Below, piece by piece: positions 8,741 through 17,280 of a stretch of DNA of 36,027 nt. The notes beneath the pieces were generated by a model that worked only from the letters and a program-made list of their open reading frames with translations, was not told the DNA's origin and made no database searches. Every line of letters begins with the position of its first letter. Position 1 is the first letter of the stretch. The DNA comes from Halodesulfovibrio sp. MK-HDV (lineage in GTDB: Bacteria; Desulfobacterota; Desulfovibrionia; Desulfovibrionales; Desulfovibrionaceae). Location: assembly GCF_009914765.1 (NCBI RefSeq), contig NZ_WYDS01000004.1, positions 1 to 36,027 on the forward strand, read 5' to 3'. The position numbers and the translations under genes were made by a program.

Positions 8741-9851
8741 TGAAACGTCCGTTGCTGAAAGGAGAAAGAGCTTCTGCGTTGCTGCCATTAAGAATCCACG
8801 GTGCTACAACTGATGTGTGCATTGGATTAAGCGAAACAGCGCTATGAAGAGCCATGACATAAATGTTTGGATGATTTGGAAGCGTGTCGTAAATCGGTGC
8901 GCCGTCCGGAGTCATTACGCGGATTGCACCCCAGGCTCGAACCCAGTTCACGGAAGCAAGTTCAGGGAAAATTCTGATTGCATTTTGAGCATGTTGTTGC
9001 ATCGCCTGCGGGGTAACGCGGATATCGTGTGCGACATCTTCAGTGGTCAGGCCGACCATGTATGTACCGTCCTGAGTCTGGCGTACTGCAAGCAATGGGA
9101 ACGGAAGTTTGCGTTCGCAGCGTTCTGTTACCAGTAACTGACCGCGTTGCGGATATACATTTAGTTTAAAACCAAGTGGGAAGAGAAGGCGCTCACAGCC
9201 GTGTCCGGCAGCTACCACGAGCTTGCCGCAACTGTATTCTTCGTCTTTGGTTTTAACAGTGACGGTGTTGCCTTTGGGGATAATTTCCAGAATGTTCTGG
9301 TTGCCCACAAATTCACCACCGTTCATCTGGAAAGATTGACGCATAGCGCCGAGAAGTTTCAGCGGGTTAATGTGCCCTTGATGCGGGGTGTACATTGCGC
9401 CGGAAACATCTTCACCAAGCTGCATTTTAGGCACAAGCTCTGAAAACTGCTGACGATCGAGAACAGAAACTGGGTAGTCCAGTCCAACTTCATCGCAGAC
9501 GCCAGTAAGTTTTTCAACGCTTGAGGCATGAGCCTTTAACTGGTCTTCACCGAAGGCGTGTAATGCGCCGCCGTTCCATTCCAGTTCGATGTTTGTTTTT
9601 GTCTCATCTTCAAGGGCTGCTGCATATTCAGGCCACTGTTTGCAAGCGTTGCGACACCATTTGGCGTATGTCGAGCTGCCGCCGCCCTTGCACATGAACC
9701 ATGTGAGTCCGAAGTTTGCACGGGAAAGTCGCTGCGAGGGCAGCTGGCTGTCGAACATAAGAACTTTGCCCGCGTTTTCTTTTACTAAGCCAAGTGCTGT
9801 GGAAGCGCCGGTAATGCCGCCACCAATAACTATGATATCAGCTGTCTTCAC
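8733..9851 (-). CDS. DadA-like FAD-dependent amino-acid dehydrogenase subunit (HcnC / opine oxidase B type)
   Basis: The product is 372 residues from the GTG at 9851, chosen because GGAGG lies seven bases upstream and the FAD motif begins at once (DIIVIGGGITGASTALGL). A longer frame to 9989 would translate the tandem repeats at 9889-9958 and is rejected. The D-amino-acid-oxidase fold is visible: the N-terminal Rossmann motif, PQRGQLLVTER near residue 230, and a C-terminal VMALHSAVSLNPMHTSVVA that contacts the flavin. Family members oxidise a CH-NH bond of D-amino acids, sarcosine, hydroxyproline, opines or glycine to an imine. With the [2Fe-2S] and BFD subunits and RidA downstream it would be the catalytic subunit. 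The substrate is not evident. The gene is 221 nt past dctP in the same direction. Confidence 0.88.
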   Translation of the reverse strand: MKTADIIVIGGGITGASTALGLVKENAGKVLMFDSQLPSQRLSRANFGLTWFMCKGGGSSTYAKWCRNACKQWPEYAAALEDETKTNIELEWNGGALHAFGEDQLKAHASSVEKLTGVCDEVGLDYPVSVLDRQQFSELVPKMQLGEDVSGAMYTPHQGHINPLKLLGAMRQSFQMNGGEFVGNQNILEIIPKGNTVTVKTKDEEYSCGKLVVAAGHGCERLLFPLGFKLNVYPQRGQLLVTERCERKLPFPLLAVRQTQDGTYMVGLTTEDVAHDIRVTPQAMQQHAQNAIRIFPELASVNWVRAWGAIRVMTPDGAPIYDTLPNHPNIYVMALHSAVSLNPMHTSVVAPWILNGSNAEALSPFSNGRFNV

Positions 9852-9888
9852 TGAAATCCTCCAACGTAATGAAACTACATACAGCAGT

Positions 9889-9958
9889 GTGCCAAAGATG
9901 AATAAGGTGCCAAAGATGAATAAGGTGCCAAAAAGAATAAGGTGCCAAAAAGAATACG
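9889..9958. repeat. Four tandem 17-18 bp repeats in the leader of the DAO-like gene
   Basis: Two identical 18-bp units (GTGCCAAAGATGAATAAG at 9889-9906 and 9907-9924) are followed by two 17-bp variants beginning GTGCCAAAAAGAATA (9925-9941 and 9942-9958). They lie 38-107 nt upstream of the GTG start. On the minus strand each unit carries TTTGGCAC. No spacers are present, so it is not CRISPR. Confidence 0.9.
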
Positions 9959-10008
9959 ATACTAGATAAGCAGAGATTGCTGCCAGCACAGAAAAGATGT
10001 GTTAATGA

Positions 10009-10030
10009 CCCGGGGGCTTGGGCCCCCGGG
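10009..10030 (-). terminator. Perfect GC hairpin in the dctP/DAO intergenic region (mRNA stabiliser or partial terminator)
   Basis: A 9-bp all-GC stem (CCCGGGGGC and its complement) has a 4-nt loop. No T-run follows on either strand. It lies about 40 nt after the dctP stop; such hairpins after a solute-binding-protein gene often protect the upstream mRNA and allow higher dctP than downstream expression. Confidence 0.6.
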
Positions 10031-10072
10031 ACGGGCAGATTTCTGGGAGTGTGTACTCTTCAGTAGTTGCCG

Positions 10073-11068
10073 TTACTGAATGATATTTGAAAGAACGTTG
10101 CGTCCCCAGTCTTCGCCTACGTCAGAAAGAATGATTGGCCATACCTGCTCACGTACTTTTGTTGCATGGGCTTCTACAGCTTCTTTAGAAACAGGGATGA
10201 TTTTTGCGCCGTAGTCTGCAAGACGCTGCTCGTTTGCAGCCTGATCAGCTTCAGCACGTTCCCAGCGACGCTGTTCAAAGTCAGCTGCTGCTTTATCAAC
10301 GAGTGCTTTCTGAGAATCATCAAGACCGTTGTAGAGTTCTGCGTTCATGATGAGGTACCACATTTCGAAGTGAGTATTGAGCGGGAGGTAGAATTTGGTT
10401 ACGTCGCGGAATGAAGCGTAGTAGCCTTCTGCGCCGGAGCCTACAACACCGTCAACAACACCGGTCTGTACTGCGGTAAATGCTTCAGAGAACGGAATTG
10501 GTGTGCCGATAAAGCCGATTGTGTCTGCCATAAGTTTAAATGACTTACTTGGCACAACGCGGATTTTTAAACCTTTTTTTGCATTAGGGTCGGTTGGGTT
10601 TTCAGGCTCTTTGTTCAGAGCTACGCCACCGAAGTATGCAGGCCATGTTGCAAGAAGTTTGATGTCCTGTTCTTGATAAAGACCAGCGATTGTTTTTCTG
10701 AGTGGTGCAGTTGCAGTAAAGTTCTTTTCTGCCTGTGCCCATGTGGTCATCATGAATGGGAAGTTGGCAATCTGCATGCGTTTGTCAGCTGCAAAAGCAA
10801 CTGGCTGACAGGCCATATCTACTGCGCCGAGACCAACACGTTCCTGTACAACGGTGTAGTCACCGAGGGAGCTGGAAGCATAAATTTTTGCTTTCATGTT
10901 GCCTTTGCTGATTTCTGCCAGTTCTGCGGCAAATAACTTAAGGTCTTTGTCGATAGCAGCATTCTGCGGACGCACGTGGGAAATTTTCCAGCTGCGAGCC
11001 TGTGCAGTGCCTACGGCAAGAATACAGACAAACATCATAACAACAGCGACTGATAATTTTTTTTGCAT
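10073..11068 (-). CDS. dctP: TRAP transporter solute-binding protein, DctP family
   Basis: The product is 331 residues with a Sec signal peptide (MQKKLSVAVVMMFVCILAVG, cut after AQA). The mature protein has the DctP fold: SWKISHVRP at the start, a hinge region, and KGLKIRVVPSK near residue 165, where the conserved Arg normally binds the substrate carboxylate; TPIPFSEAFTAVQTGVVDGV follows. It captures an organic anion in the periplasm and delivers it to DctQM. The genes run dctQ-dctM-dctP, with dctP last and only 22 nt after dctM. The conserved Arg and the downstream oxidoreductase suggest an amino-acid-like or other carboxylated ligand, which is inference. Confidence 0.92.
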   Translation of the reverse strand: MQKKLSVAVVMMFVCILAVGTAQARSWKISHVRPQNAAIDKDLKLFAAELAEISKGNMKAKIYASSSLGDYTVVQERVGLGAVDMACQPVAFAADKRMQIANFPFMMTTWAQAEKNFTATAPLRKTIAGLYQEQDIKLLATWPAYFGGVALNKEPENPTDPNAKKGLKIRVVPSKSFKLMADTIGFIGTPIPFSEAFTAVQTGVVDGVVGSGAEGYYASFRDVTKFYLPLNTHFEMWYLIMNAELYNGLDDSQKALVDKAAADFEQRRWERAEADQAANEQRLADYGAKIIPVSKEAVEAHATKVREQVWPIILSDVGEDWGRNVLSNIIQ

Positions 11069-11090
11069 ATCCCTTACTCCTTACAAACAG

Positions 11091-12389
11091 TTAGTAGCCG
11101 ATGAGGCTTGGTAAATAGAGAGCCAGTTGTGGCCAGAAGGACGTGAGAAAAACAACCGGTACATACCCGAATAGGATCAACGTCATTGCGGGCTTAATTA
11201 CATCGACAAATTCAACTTCCCCGATACGAACACCAAGGTAGAGGATACTTGCGTAAGGTGGAGTAACGCCACCCATAGCAGTGTTAACGCCGATGATTGC
11301 AGCAAAGTGAATTGGGCTGATGCCGATAGCTTCCATAAGCGGGAGCAGCAGCGGAGCAGTAAGAATGATGGATGTAATGTCGTTAACGATCATGCCAATG
11401 AAGAAGAGCAGAATGTTAACGAGGATGAGAAGCATCACCTTATCTGTAGTGATAGTGAAAATGCCTTCAACAAGAGCCTGCGGAATTTCTTCCATTACAA
11501 ACATCTGGCTGAGCATGAGGCTGAACACAATCATAACCATGATTGCGCCAATCGCGGTGGCAGCATCTTTAGAAGCGATGAGGAATTTTTTCCAGGTTAA
11601 GCCCTTGTATACAAGGAAACCAACAGGGAAAGCGTAGATAACGGCAACAGCCGCAGCTTCTGTAGGAGTCATGATGCCGCCGTAAATACCGCCCAGAATG
11701 ATAATAGGCATTACAAGCGCAGGAATAGCGAGCAGCGTGGCAGCAGAAGCGGCGCGTACTGTTTCAGCGATTGGCTTTGGCTTATCCATTACGAGAGGGA
11801 ATTTGCGACACATGACGAGGTTTACTACGCCGAACAGGAACGTAATAAGTATACCGGGGCCTACTGTTGCCAAGAAACAGGCAAGAATAGATGTGTCTGT
11901 TACCCAGCCGTAAACGATCATGGTTACGCTTGGAGGAATAAGAAGGCCAAGAATGGAGGAGTTTGCAACGAGTGCAGTTGCATAGCCTCTAGGGTAGCCT
12001 TTAGCTGCCATTTCAGGAATCAAAAGAGGGCCTGTAGCTGCAACACCGGTTAATCCACTACCGGAGATTGCGCCAATGATAGCACAGCTTAAAGAGGCTA
12101 CGATACCGAGACCGCCTCGAATTCTACCAACAAAAATATTTACAAAGTCTAGCAGGCTCTTCGCAATACCACTTTCACTCATAATAGCGCCGGCAAAAAC
12201 AAAGAGCGGGATACAGAGCAGAACAGGGTTGGAAAGCTGGCTGAAGCCCCAGAGCATGGTGCCTTTCATTGTAGCGCCACCAACAAGGTGCATAAACATG
12301 AGGGCGCCGCCGAAACAGAATGGTAATGGAACACCAAAGCTCAGCATTACAACAAGTAATCCGATTGCCAGTAATGAAATTTCAACCAT
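11091..12389 (-). CDS. dctM: TRAP transporter large permease, DctM family
   Basis: The product is 432 residues and almost entirely hydrophobic, with about 12-13 helices as expected for DctM. Characteristic stretches include GAISGSGLTGVAATGPLLIPEM and IPPSVTMIVYGWVTDTSI, and MTPTEAAAVAVIYAF near the middle, all conserved in the large TRAP subunit that carries the sodium-coupled substrate path. It starts two bases after the dctQ stop and is followed by dctP after 22 nt. Length and motifs are intact. It would move the solute bound by DctP into the cytoplasm, where the FAD-dependent dehydrogenase of the same operon can oxidise it. Confidence 0.93.
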   Translation of the reverse strand: MVEISLLAIGLLVVMLSFGVPLPFCFGGALMFMHLVGGATMKGTMLWGFSQLSNPVLLCIPLFVFAGAIMSESGIAKSLLDFVNIFVGRIRGGLGIVASLSCAIIGAISGSGLTGVAATGPLLIPEMAAKGYPRGYATALVANSSILGLLIPPSVTMIVYGWVTDTSILACFLATVGPGILITFLFGVVNLVMCRKFPLVMDKPKPIAETVRAASAATLLAIPALVMPIIILGGIYGGIMTPTEAAAVAVIYAFPVGFLVYKGLTWKKFLIASKDAATAIGAIMVMIVFSLMLSQMFVMEEIPQALVEGIFTITTDKVMLLILVNILLFFIGMIVNDITSIILTAPLLLPLMEAIGISPIHFAAIIGVNTAMGGVTPPYASILYLGVRIGEVEFVDVIKPAMTLILFGYVPVVFLTSFWPQLALYLPSLIGY

Positions 12390-12391
12390 TG

Positions 12392-12904
12392 CTATGCGCT
12401 TCCTTCGTTTGCACTATGCAAACTGGTAGTAACTGGTTTTGTGCTTAGCAGCGAAAAGCGCCGAATGTTCTTAATGAGGTGACCCAGGCCGAACATTGTC
12501 ATTAAGAGCAGTCCGAGGAATAAAGAACATTCTGCATAAAAAGTAGGAAGATAAATTGTAGGAGTTTCTTTCCATACGCGGAGCGCATACTGGAAGTAAT
12601 CCCATGCCCAGCGGGTGAGCCATGCAGATACAACAACTGTCATAACGTCGGCCACGACGCGGACACCAAGTTTGGAGCGCTCGGTTTTCAAAAACACATC
12701 AAGCACGTTGGCTTTGATCTGTGTGTCTTCGCGTGAGGCGTTTACACTGCCGAGCAGATATAGCCATAGAGTTGGGTAGATGACGATGTCATCCAGTCCC
12801 ATAAGCGGGGCTTGCAGAATATAGCGCCATATGACCTGTATGAACTGTAATAAAGCGACAGTGCTTAACAGTATTGTCAGGGCATACCGAAATTGCTTCT
12901 CCAT
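12392..12904 (-). CDS. dctQ: TRAP transporter small permease, DctQ family
   Basis: The product is 170 residues with four predicted membrane helices (about 8-28, 45-65, 85-105 and 125-148), the usual DctQ topology. The motif LWLYLLGSVNASREDTQIKAN between helices 2 and 3 matches the conserved DctQ loop with its Arg and His/Lys-rich position. It is first in the minus-strand operon and is divergent from the sigma-54 activator at 13329. AGGAG lies just upstream of its ATG. DctQ scaffolds DctM; no separate catalytic role is expected. A candidate -24/-12 promoter lies at 12964-12979. Confidence 0.9.
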   Translation of the reverse strand: MEKQFRYALTILLSTVALLQFIQVIWRYILQAPLMGLDDIVIYPTLWLYLLGSVNASREDTQIKANVLDVFLKTERSKLGVRVVADVMTVVVSAWLTRWAWDYFQYALRVWKETPTIYLPTFYAECSLFLGLLLMTMFGLGHLIKNIRRFSLLSTKPVTTSLHSANEGSA

Positions 12905-12963
12905 ACTTTTCTCCTTCTATGGTTATGTTGATTAGTAGGTGTATTGTGATTGTTGTTGCTATA

Positions 12964-12979
12964 TGCAATGCATGTTCCG
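12964..12979 (-). promoter_or_regulatory. Candidate sigma-54 (-24/-12) promoter of the dctQMP-oxidoreductase operon
   Basis: Read on the minus strand the sequence is CGGAACATGCATTGCA. It has the GG-N10-GC spacing required for RpoN and matches the TGGCAC-R-N4-TTGC consensus except at two positions of the -24 box. It sits about 60 nt upstream of dctQ, and the divergent regulator is a sigma-54 activator, which makes it more credible. Confidence 0.55.
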
Positions 12980-13158
12980 TTTTTGATGCCGAACCGTTGT
13001 TATATAAAAATTACATTTTTGTTTTTTCCAAATCCGTTTGTGAAAACTCAATGTTTATGCTTGATTTGAGCAAGATTGTGTAACCAATCAACAAGCGATG
13101 TTTTTTCGGTGGGTTAGCTTTGTGCTAGATTGAGTGGTAGCAAGGAGTGCGTGATAAA

Positions 13159-13175
13159 TGTCTCAAAATGAGGCA
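13159..13175. promoter_or_regulatory. Putative activator-binding dyad 1 (TGTC-N9-GGCA)
   Basis: TGTCTCAAAATGAGGCA is an imperfect palindrome with one mismatch between its 7-bp arms. The same geometry recurs at 13238 and 13255. It lies about 200 bp upstream of the dctQ sigma-54 promoter, where an enhancer-binding activator would be expected to bind. Confidence 0.6.
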
Positions 13176-13237
13176 TTGCGACCTTGTGAGAATGAATAAT
13201 TCAAAAAACACTAGTAAATACGGCGTTATATTGATTG

Positions 13238-13271
13238 TGTCTTATTTTGAGACATGTCGCTATTTAAGACA
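13238..13271. promoter_or_regulatory. Putative activator-binding dyads 2 and 3 (abutting TGTC-N9-GACA sites)
   Basis: TGTCTTATTTTGAGACA (13238-13254) and TGTCGCTATTTAAGACA (13255-13271) are adjacent with no gap. Both share the TGTC-N9-GACA frame and AAGACA/GAGACA right arms with dyad 1. Sites this close to the regulator start could also serve autoregulation. Confidence 0.6.
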
Positions 13272-13312
13272 CACGGAATGTTTTTGTTAATAACTTAGGT
13301 GTGTAACGGAAG

Positions 13313-13324
13313 GTAACTGGTTAC
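13313..13324. promoter_or_regulatory. Short palindrome GTAAC-TG-GTTAC just before the regulator start
   Basis: Two perfect 5-bp arms surround TG, ending four bases before the ATG at 13329. It may be an operator or an RNA hairpin affecting start choice. The evidence is position and symmetry only. Confidence 0.3.
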
Positions 13325-13328
13325 ATTT

Positions 13329-15251
13329 ATGAATGTTAGAGAGCGTGGAGAGATGAAAAAAGGACATGTTGTCGATTCCTCAACGATGATGAAGTTGATT
13401 GATGAGTCTCATGCACGCTCGAAGCAGTTCGGGATAGATTCCATGAGTCGGAATATGCAGCAGGAGTGTATTTCAGATGAGGCTCTGCGGGCGCGTCGTG
13501 CGGATAACGATGAATTGTTGCAGGTTGTGTTGCCACATTTTGCAGAGTTCTTTGATCTGCTCTCACCTGATGAATTTCTGATTGCTGCCATCGATGCTGA
13601 TGGATACATCTTGCACATTACGGGGTCTGAGCTGTTAAAAAAGCAATACCGTCAGCGTAACTGTGCTCCGGGTTTTAAGTGGACAGAAGAGGACGTGGGG
13701 ACAACTGCAATCAGCATGTGTCATAAGCACCACATTCCTATTCAGCTCACTGGTTCAGACCATTACTGCGACTTAGCGCACCATTTGACAAGCTCTTCTG
13801 CTCCTATTTTTGGGGAGGGTGGAGAACTTCTTGGTATTCTAGTTGTATCCGGTGCAAAAGAATTTACGCATCCGCACACGCTATATATGGTTACGACTGC
13901 TGCCCGTGCTGCCGAACGACAGTTGCGTGTTACGCGCAGGAATAAGACGCTTGCTCTGCATATCGGATTTTTTGATAAAGTGATCGAGTCTGCGAGTACT
14001 GGTCTGCTCATTTTGAATACTGAAGGCGAGATTTGGAAAATCAACGGAAAGGGCGCCCGAATTCTTAAATCGGACAAACTTGAAGGAAGGCATATCTCAG
14101 AGCTTGAAGGGCTGTCTTTAGATATCCAGCAATTACGTACTTCTTCAAAACGATGGGTGAACAAGGAATGCTGGATTCGTTGCGGGCGTGGCACGGTTCC
14201 AATTTTGTACACTGCACAGGCGGTTCTTTCTGAAACGAAAGAATTACTTGGAGCTGTTCTTGTTTTCAACGAGATGAGTGAGATCCAGAAACTTGCAGAG
14301 AACATAGCCGGTGCAAAAGCCCACTACACATTTCCGATGCTTGTAGGGCGGTCTGAAAAATTTCTTGAATCTATTGATCTGGCGCAAAAAGCAGCAGATT
14401 CGACAGTTACTGTTTTGCTTCAGGGCGAGACCGGAACCGGTAAAGAGCTTTTTGCACAGGCTATCCATAACCACGGTAGCCGCAGCCATTATCCATTTGT
14501 ACCTATTAACTGTGGGGCGATTCCCGCGGAGTTGCTTGAAAGTGAACTGTTCGGGTATGTGGAAGGCACATTTACAGGTGCAGTAAAGGGCGGACGACCG
14601 GGGAAATTTGAACTGGCAGACGGCGGTACAATTCTGCTTGATGAGATCGGTGACATGCCGCATCACATGCAAGTAAAGTTGCTGCGTGTTCTTCAAACGG
14701 CAGAAGTGTATCGAATTGGTGCTCGAAAGCCTGTAAAAATTAACACCCGAATTATTGCCAGTACCCATGTGAATTTGAGCAAGGCAGTTGCGCAGGGACG
14801 ATTCCGCGAAGACTTGTATTATCGTTTGAATGTGCTCCCTATTAATATCCCGCCGTTACGGGAGCGTGGTAGCGAAGATATTTTAGAGCTGGCTATGCTC
14901 TTTTTAAATCGAGGGACACCACTGCCGCTGACTTTTTCTCAGAGCGCTCAGCAAGCCCTTGTGTCGTATCATTGGCCGGGTAATGTGCGCGAATTGGAAA
15001 ACATTGTGCAGCGTGCGTTGCATAGATGTGAAGGCGATGTGCTTGACGCAGAACATTTTGCACTACCTATAAAAGAAAATACACGCAGTGTTCCAATCGG
15101 GACATTGAAGGATATGGAATACCGCCTTATTGAGGCTACGTTGGAAGAAACCAATAATAATATGGTGGAATCTGCGAGACGTCTCGGTATTTCGCGTGCG
15201 ACGCTGTACCGTAAAGTCGAGAAGATGAATGCTATTGTCTATCCGACATAA
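13329..15251 (+). CDS. AcoR-like sigma-54-dependent transcriptional activator (GAF-PAS-AAA+-Fis HTH)
   Basis: The product is 640 residues; an ATG at 13353 is an alternative start, and neither has an ideal ribosome site. An AcoR-type GAF region (about residues 65-205) is followed by a PAS domain (about 215-300) and an AAA+ domain. The AAA+ domain has Walker A GETGTGKE near 365, Walker B ILLDEIGD and the arginine-finger region [14 protein letters not shown] Fis-type helix-turn-helix closes the protein ([16 protein letters not shown]). The sigma-54 contact loop reads GTFTGA instead of GAFTGA. No receiver domain is present, so it should respond to a ligand bound by GAF or PAS. It is divergent from the TRAP/oxidoreductase operon, with three dyads and a -24/-12 promoter between them, so it probably activates that operon when the solute is present. 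Confidence 0.93.
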   Translation: MNVRERGEMKKGHVVDSSTMMKLIDESHARSKQFGIDSMSRNMQQECISDEALRARRADNDELLQVVLPHFAEFFDLLSPDEFLIAAIDADGYILHITGSELLKKQYRQRNCAPGFKWTEEDVGTTAISMCHKHHIPIQLTGSDHYCDLAHHLTSSSAPIFGEGGELLGILVVSGAKEFTHPHTLYMVTTAARAAERQLRVTRRNKTLALHIGFFDKVIESASTGLLILNTEGEIWKINGKGARILKSDKLEGRHISELEGLSLDIQQLRTSSKRWVNKECWIRCGRGTVPILYTAQAVLSETKELLGAVLVFNEMSEIQKLAENIAGAKAHYTFPMLVGRSEKFLESIDLAQKAADSTVTVLLQGETGTGKELFAQAIHNHGSRSHYPFVPINCGAIPAELLESELFGYVEGTFTGAVKGGRPGKFELADGGTILLDEIGDMPHHMQVKLLRVLQTAEVYRIGARKPVKINTRIIASTHVNLSKAVAQGRFREDLYYRLNVLPINIPPLRERGSEDILELAMLFLNRGTPLPLTFSQSAQQALVSYHWPGNVRELENIVQRALHRCEGDVLDAEHFALPIKENTRSVPIGTLKDMEYRLIEATLEETNNNMVESARRLGISRATLYRKVEKMNAIVYPT

Positions 15252-15394
15252 TCGTACGTGATTGTTGTTCCCTTGTTCCACGTGCTCTTGTTTATACGTG
15301 CCGTGTGGTAGCATCTAACGTTTTCCACTTTTGTCACACGCAAAAAGCTTCGAGAAACAAGGACACAGCACAAAAAACAAACTGAAAATTACCG

Positions 15395-15434
15395 TAAAAA
15401 AGCTCCTACACATACCGTGTGGGAGCTTTTTTTT
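15395..15434 (+). terminator. Intrinsic terminator downstream of the sigma-54 activator
   Basis: An 11-bp stem (AGCTCCTACAC with one G-T pair) and 5-nt loop are followed by eight T and preceded by six A, so it may act in both directions. It resembles the hairpins at 711 and 3974 but has a different loop. Confidence 0.85.
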
Positions 15435-15555
15435 GATGCTGTATATTGTATTCACTTTAAGCAATGCTGCTCATATTTCTACAGGCCGTTGCTAATTTGT
15501 CCTAACAAAAGCCTTCTTCAAAGGATGAGTTGAATTTCAAATACAACCCTCAGAT

Positions 15556-15612
15556 ACCCCTAATCGGGGTCAAGGGGACCGTGTCCCCTGCGGATGCAAG
15601 GCAGAGCCTGCC
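15556..15612. repeat. Cluster of three short GC-rich hairpins, REP-like intergenic element
   Basis: ACCCC/GGGGT (15556-15570), AGGGGAC/GTCCCCT (15573-15589) and GGCA/TGCC (15600-15612) lie in series in an otherwise AT-rich convergent intergenic region between the activator and the histidine kinase. CCGCCGGAGGC follows. The composition stands out from its surroundings, as expected for a dispersed intergenic palindromic repeat, but I see only this copy. Confidence 0.5.
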
Positions 15613-15650
15613 CGCCGGAGGCTATCTTTAAACCAACTAAGAAGATTCCC

Positions 15651-17195
15651 TTACATAAACATCTGCTCAACTGCCGGTTTGAGATTGGCAGTGTCCGCAA
15701 TGGTCAACTGTTCAGAAAATTCCACACCGATGAGCGTGCCGCGACTTTTAGTACTGGTCATGCTGACGTGTGCTTTGTGGGCGTTGGCAATAAGCTTGGC
15801 TGAATACGTGCCGAGACCTGTGCCGTCTTCTTTTCCGTACGTTGCATACTTGTTGAAGAATTTTTCTTGAATTTCTTCTGGTACAAGCGTGCTGTTGTGG
15901 ATGGTTATGGTTTGATCATCGGTTTGAATTGCCACGGTCACAATGTCATCACTTCTGGAAGCCTCAACCGCATTTACGATGAGGTTCGAAAACAAGGTTT
16001 GCAATAGGCGATATTCACCGGCGACTGCGAATGTGTTGTTGGTAGAGACCGGATGATTGTTGAACGTAATGCGCAGGGTCACGTTGAGCCGTGTGAGCAT
16101 GGACGTTATGTCATCCTGAATCTCAAAGAGCAGATGAACAAGCTCTACGGATGTTGCACGTAGCTTGTAAATACCGCGTTCCATTTTGAAGATGTCCAAG
16201 TTGTTGTTGATCATATCAAGGATACGATAACCGGCCATTTCGATCTTCTTGATGTAGTTTTCTTGATGCTCGGTGAGGTTGCCTTTTGAGAGCAATAACT
16301 CCGGGTACCCGATGACGAGGTTCAGCAGTGATTTTAGATCATGCTGGTTAATCCTTTCCACTTCGCAACGGATCATTTCAGCTTCTTCTCGTTCAGCAAC
16401 TTCCAATACGAGCTGGGCATTTTTTTTTGCTAGCTCTGCGGTACGTAATTTTACTGCATGCTCCAACATCTTTTTATGAGACGTGAGGAGCCTGTCGCGC
16501 TTTTCAATTTGATCGAGCATTGAGTTGAAGTGCGTGACTAGGTCACCAAGTTCATCACTTGATTCGTAAGGCACTCGTAGAGTGTAATCTTTACTTACCC
16601 CAATTTCTTTGGCTGCTGCTGCGAGATCGTACAGCGGCTGTAGCATTTTTTTGTATAGCTTTTTAGCCATGAAAAAACTCACAAGGATACCACTTGTCCC
16701 TGCAAAGGCGGAAAGCAAGAGATACATTGTGATTCCTTTGTCCATAAGAAACACTCCTGAGCCGAGCAGGATGTAGGCCTTGATCTCTCCGTTTTCGATA
16801 ATTGGTTCTGCGACAACGCGTGTTGAAGAATTCTTGATTGTGTTGTTGGAGAGCAGTTCCTTCATGTCAAACTCTAGCGAGCCGTAGGACGCTATGATTG
16901 AACCATCAGGACTGACTATGGCGGTGTAATCCACAAACGGCCACTTGTCATAGTCTCTGGCTTCACGCAGAGCAGTGCGAGCTTCACTTGGTATAAAGGG
17001 TCGAGGCATGCGGAATGCAAGACTCCGGACACAGTCTTTGATGATTCTTTCTGAACGTCCTTTTTTTGTAAGCATTATGCTTGATGCAGAAACAAGGACA
17101 ACTGTGCAGATGGCGATGGCGCACATTGCAGTTATGAAAAAGATAATGCGACGGTTAAACGGCGCAAAAAAAGAGCGGAACATTGTGGTGCTCAC
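15651..17195 (-). CDS. Membrane sensor histidine kinase with HAMP domain
   Basis: The product is 514 residues from a GTG at 17195; an ATG four codons later is equally possible, and neither has a clear ribosome site. One helix (about 17-38), a short periplasmic sensor domain (about 40-155) and a second helix (about 158-180) are followed by HAMP (SDELGDLVTHFNSMLDQI) and a coiled coil. The dimerisation helix carries the phosphorylated His in NQHDLKSLLNLVIGYPELL near residue 284. The ATPase domain has the N-box LFSNLIVNAVEAS and G-box GTGLGTYSAKLIA. It lies downstream of the OmpR-type regulator in the same direction, so the two form a cognate pair. The signal is unknown; the neighbouring flagellin genes are only a positional hint. 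Confidence 0.92.
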   Translation of the reverse strand: MSTTMFRSFFAPFNRRIIFFITAMCAIAICTVVLVSASSIMLTKKGRSERIIKDCVRSLAFRMPRPFIPSEARTALREARDYDKWPFVDYTAIVSPDGSIIASYGSLEFDMKELLSNNTIKNSSTRVVAEPIIENGEIKAYILLGSGVFLMDKGITMYLLLSAFAGTSGILVSFFMAKKLYKKMLQPLYDLAAAAKEIGVSKDYTLRVPYESSDELGDLVTHFNSMLDQIEKRDRLLTSHKKMLEHAVKLRTAELAKKNAQLVLEVAEREEAEMIRCEVERINQHDLKSLLNLVIGYPELLLSKGNLTEHQENYIKKIEMAGYRILDMINNNLDIFKMERGIYKLRATSVELVHLLFEIQDDITSMLTRLNVTLRITFNNHPVSTNNTFAVAGEYRLLQTLFSNLIVNAVEASRSDDIVTVAIQTDDQTITIHNSTLVPEEIQEKFFNKYATYGKEDGTGLGTYSAKLIANAHKAHVSMTSTKSRGTLIGVEFSEQLTIADTANLKPAVEQMFM

Positions 17196-17280
17196 GATAG
17201 TTGAAGGATATGTGAGAGAGGCATCCGAAATACTTAGGGGGGAAAGGTTCCGGATGCCCCAAAAGCCATGAGTACTTCTA

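Noticed and set aside
8741-8788. N-terminal extension of the ferredoxin-like gene to 8788
   Set aside because: It would overlap the DAO-like gene by 56 nt, while the ATG at 8740 gives the normal family length and a typical short coupling overlap.
9889-9958. Possible mini-CRISPR array
   Set aside because: The units are 17-18 bp and directly contiguous with no spacers, and there are no cas genes.
13763-14305. 180-codon minus-strand frame within the activator gene
   Set aside because: It is antisense to the GAF-PAS region of the sigma-54 activator, with no family signature.
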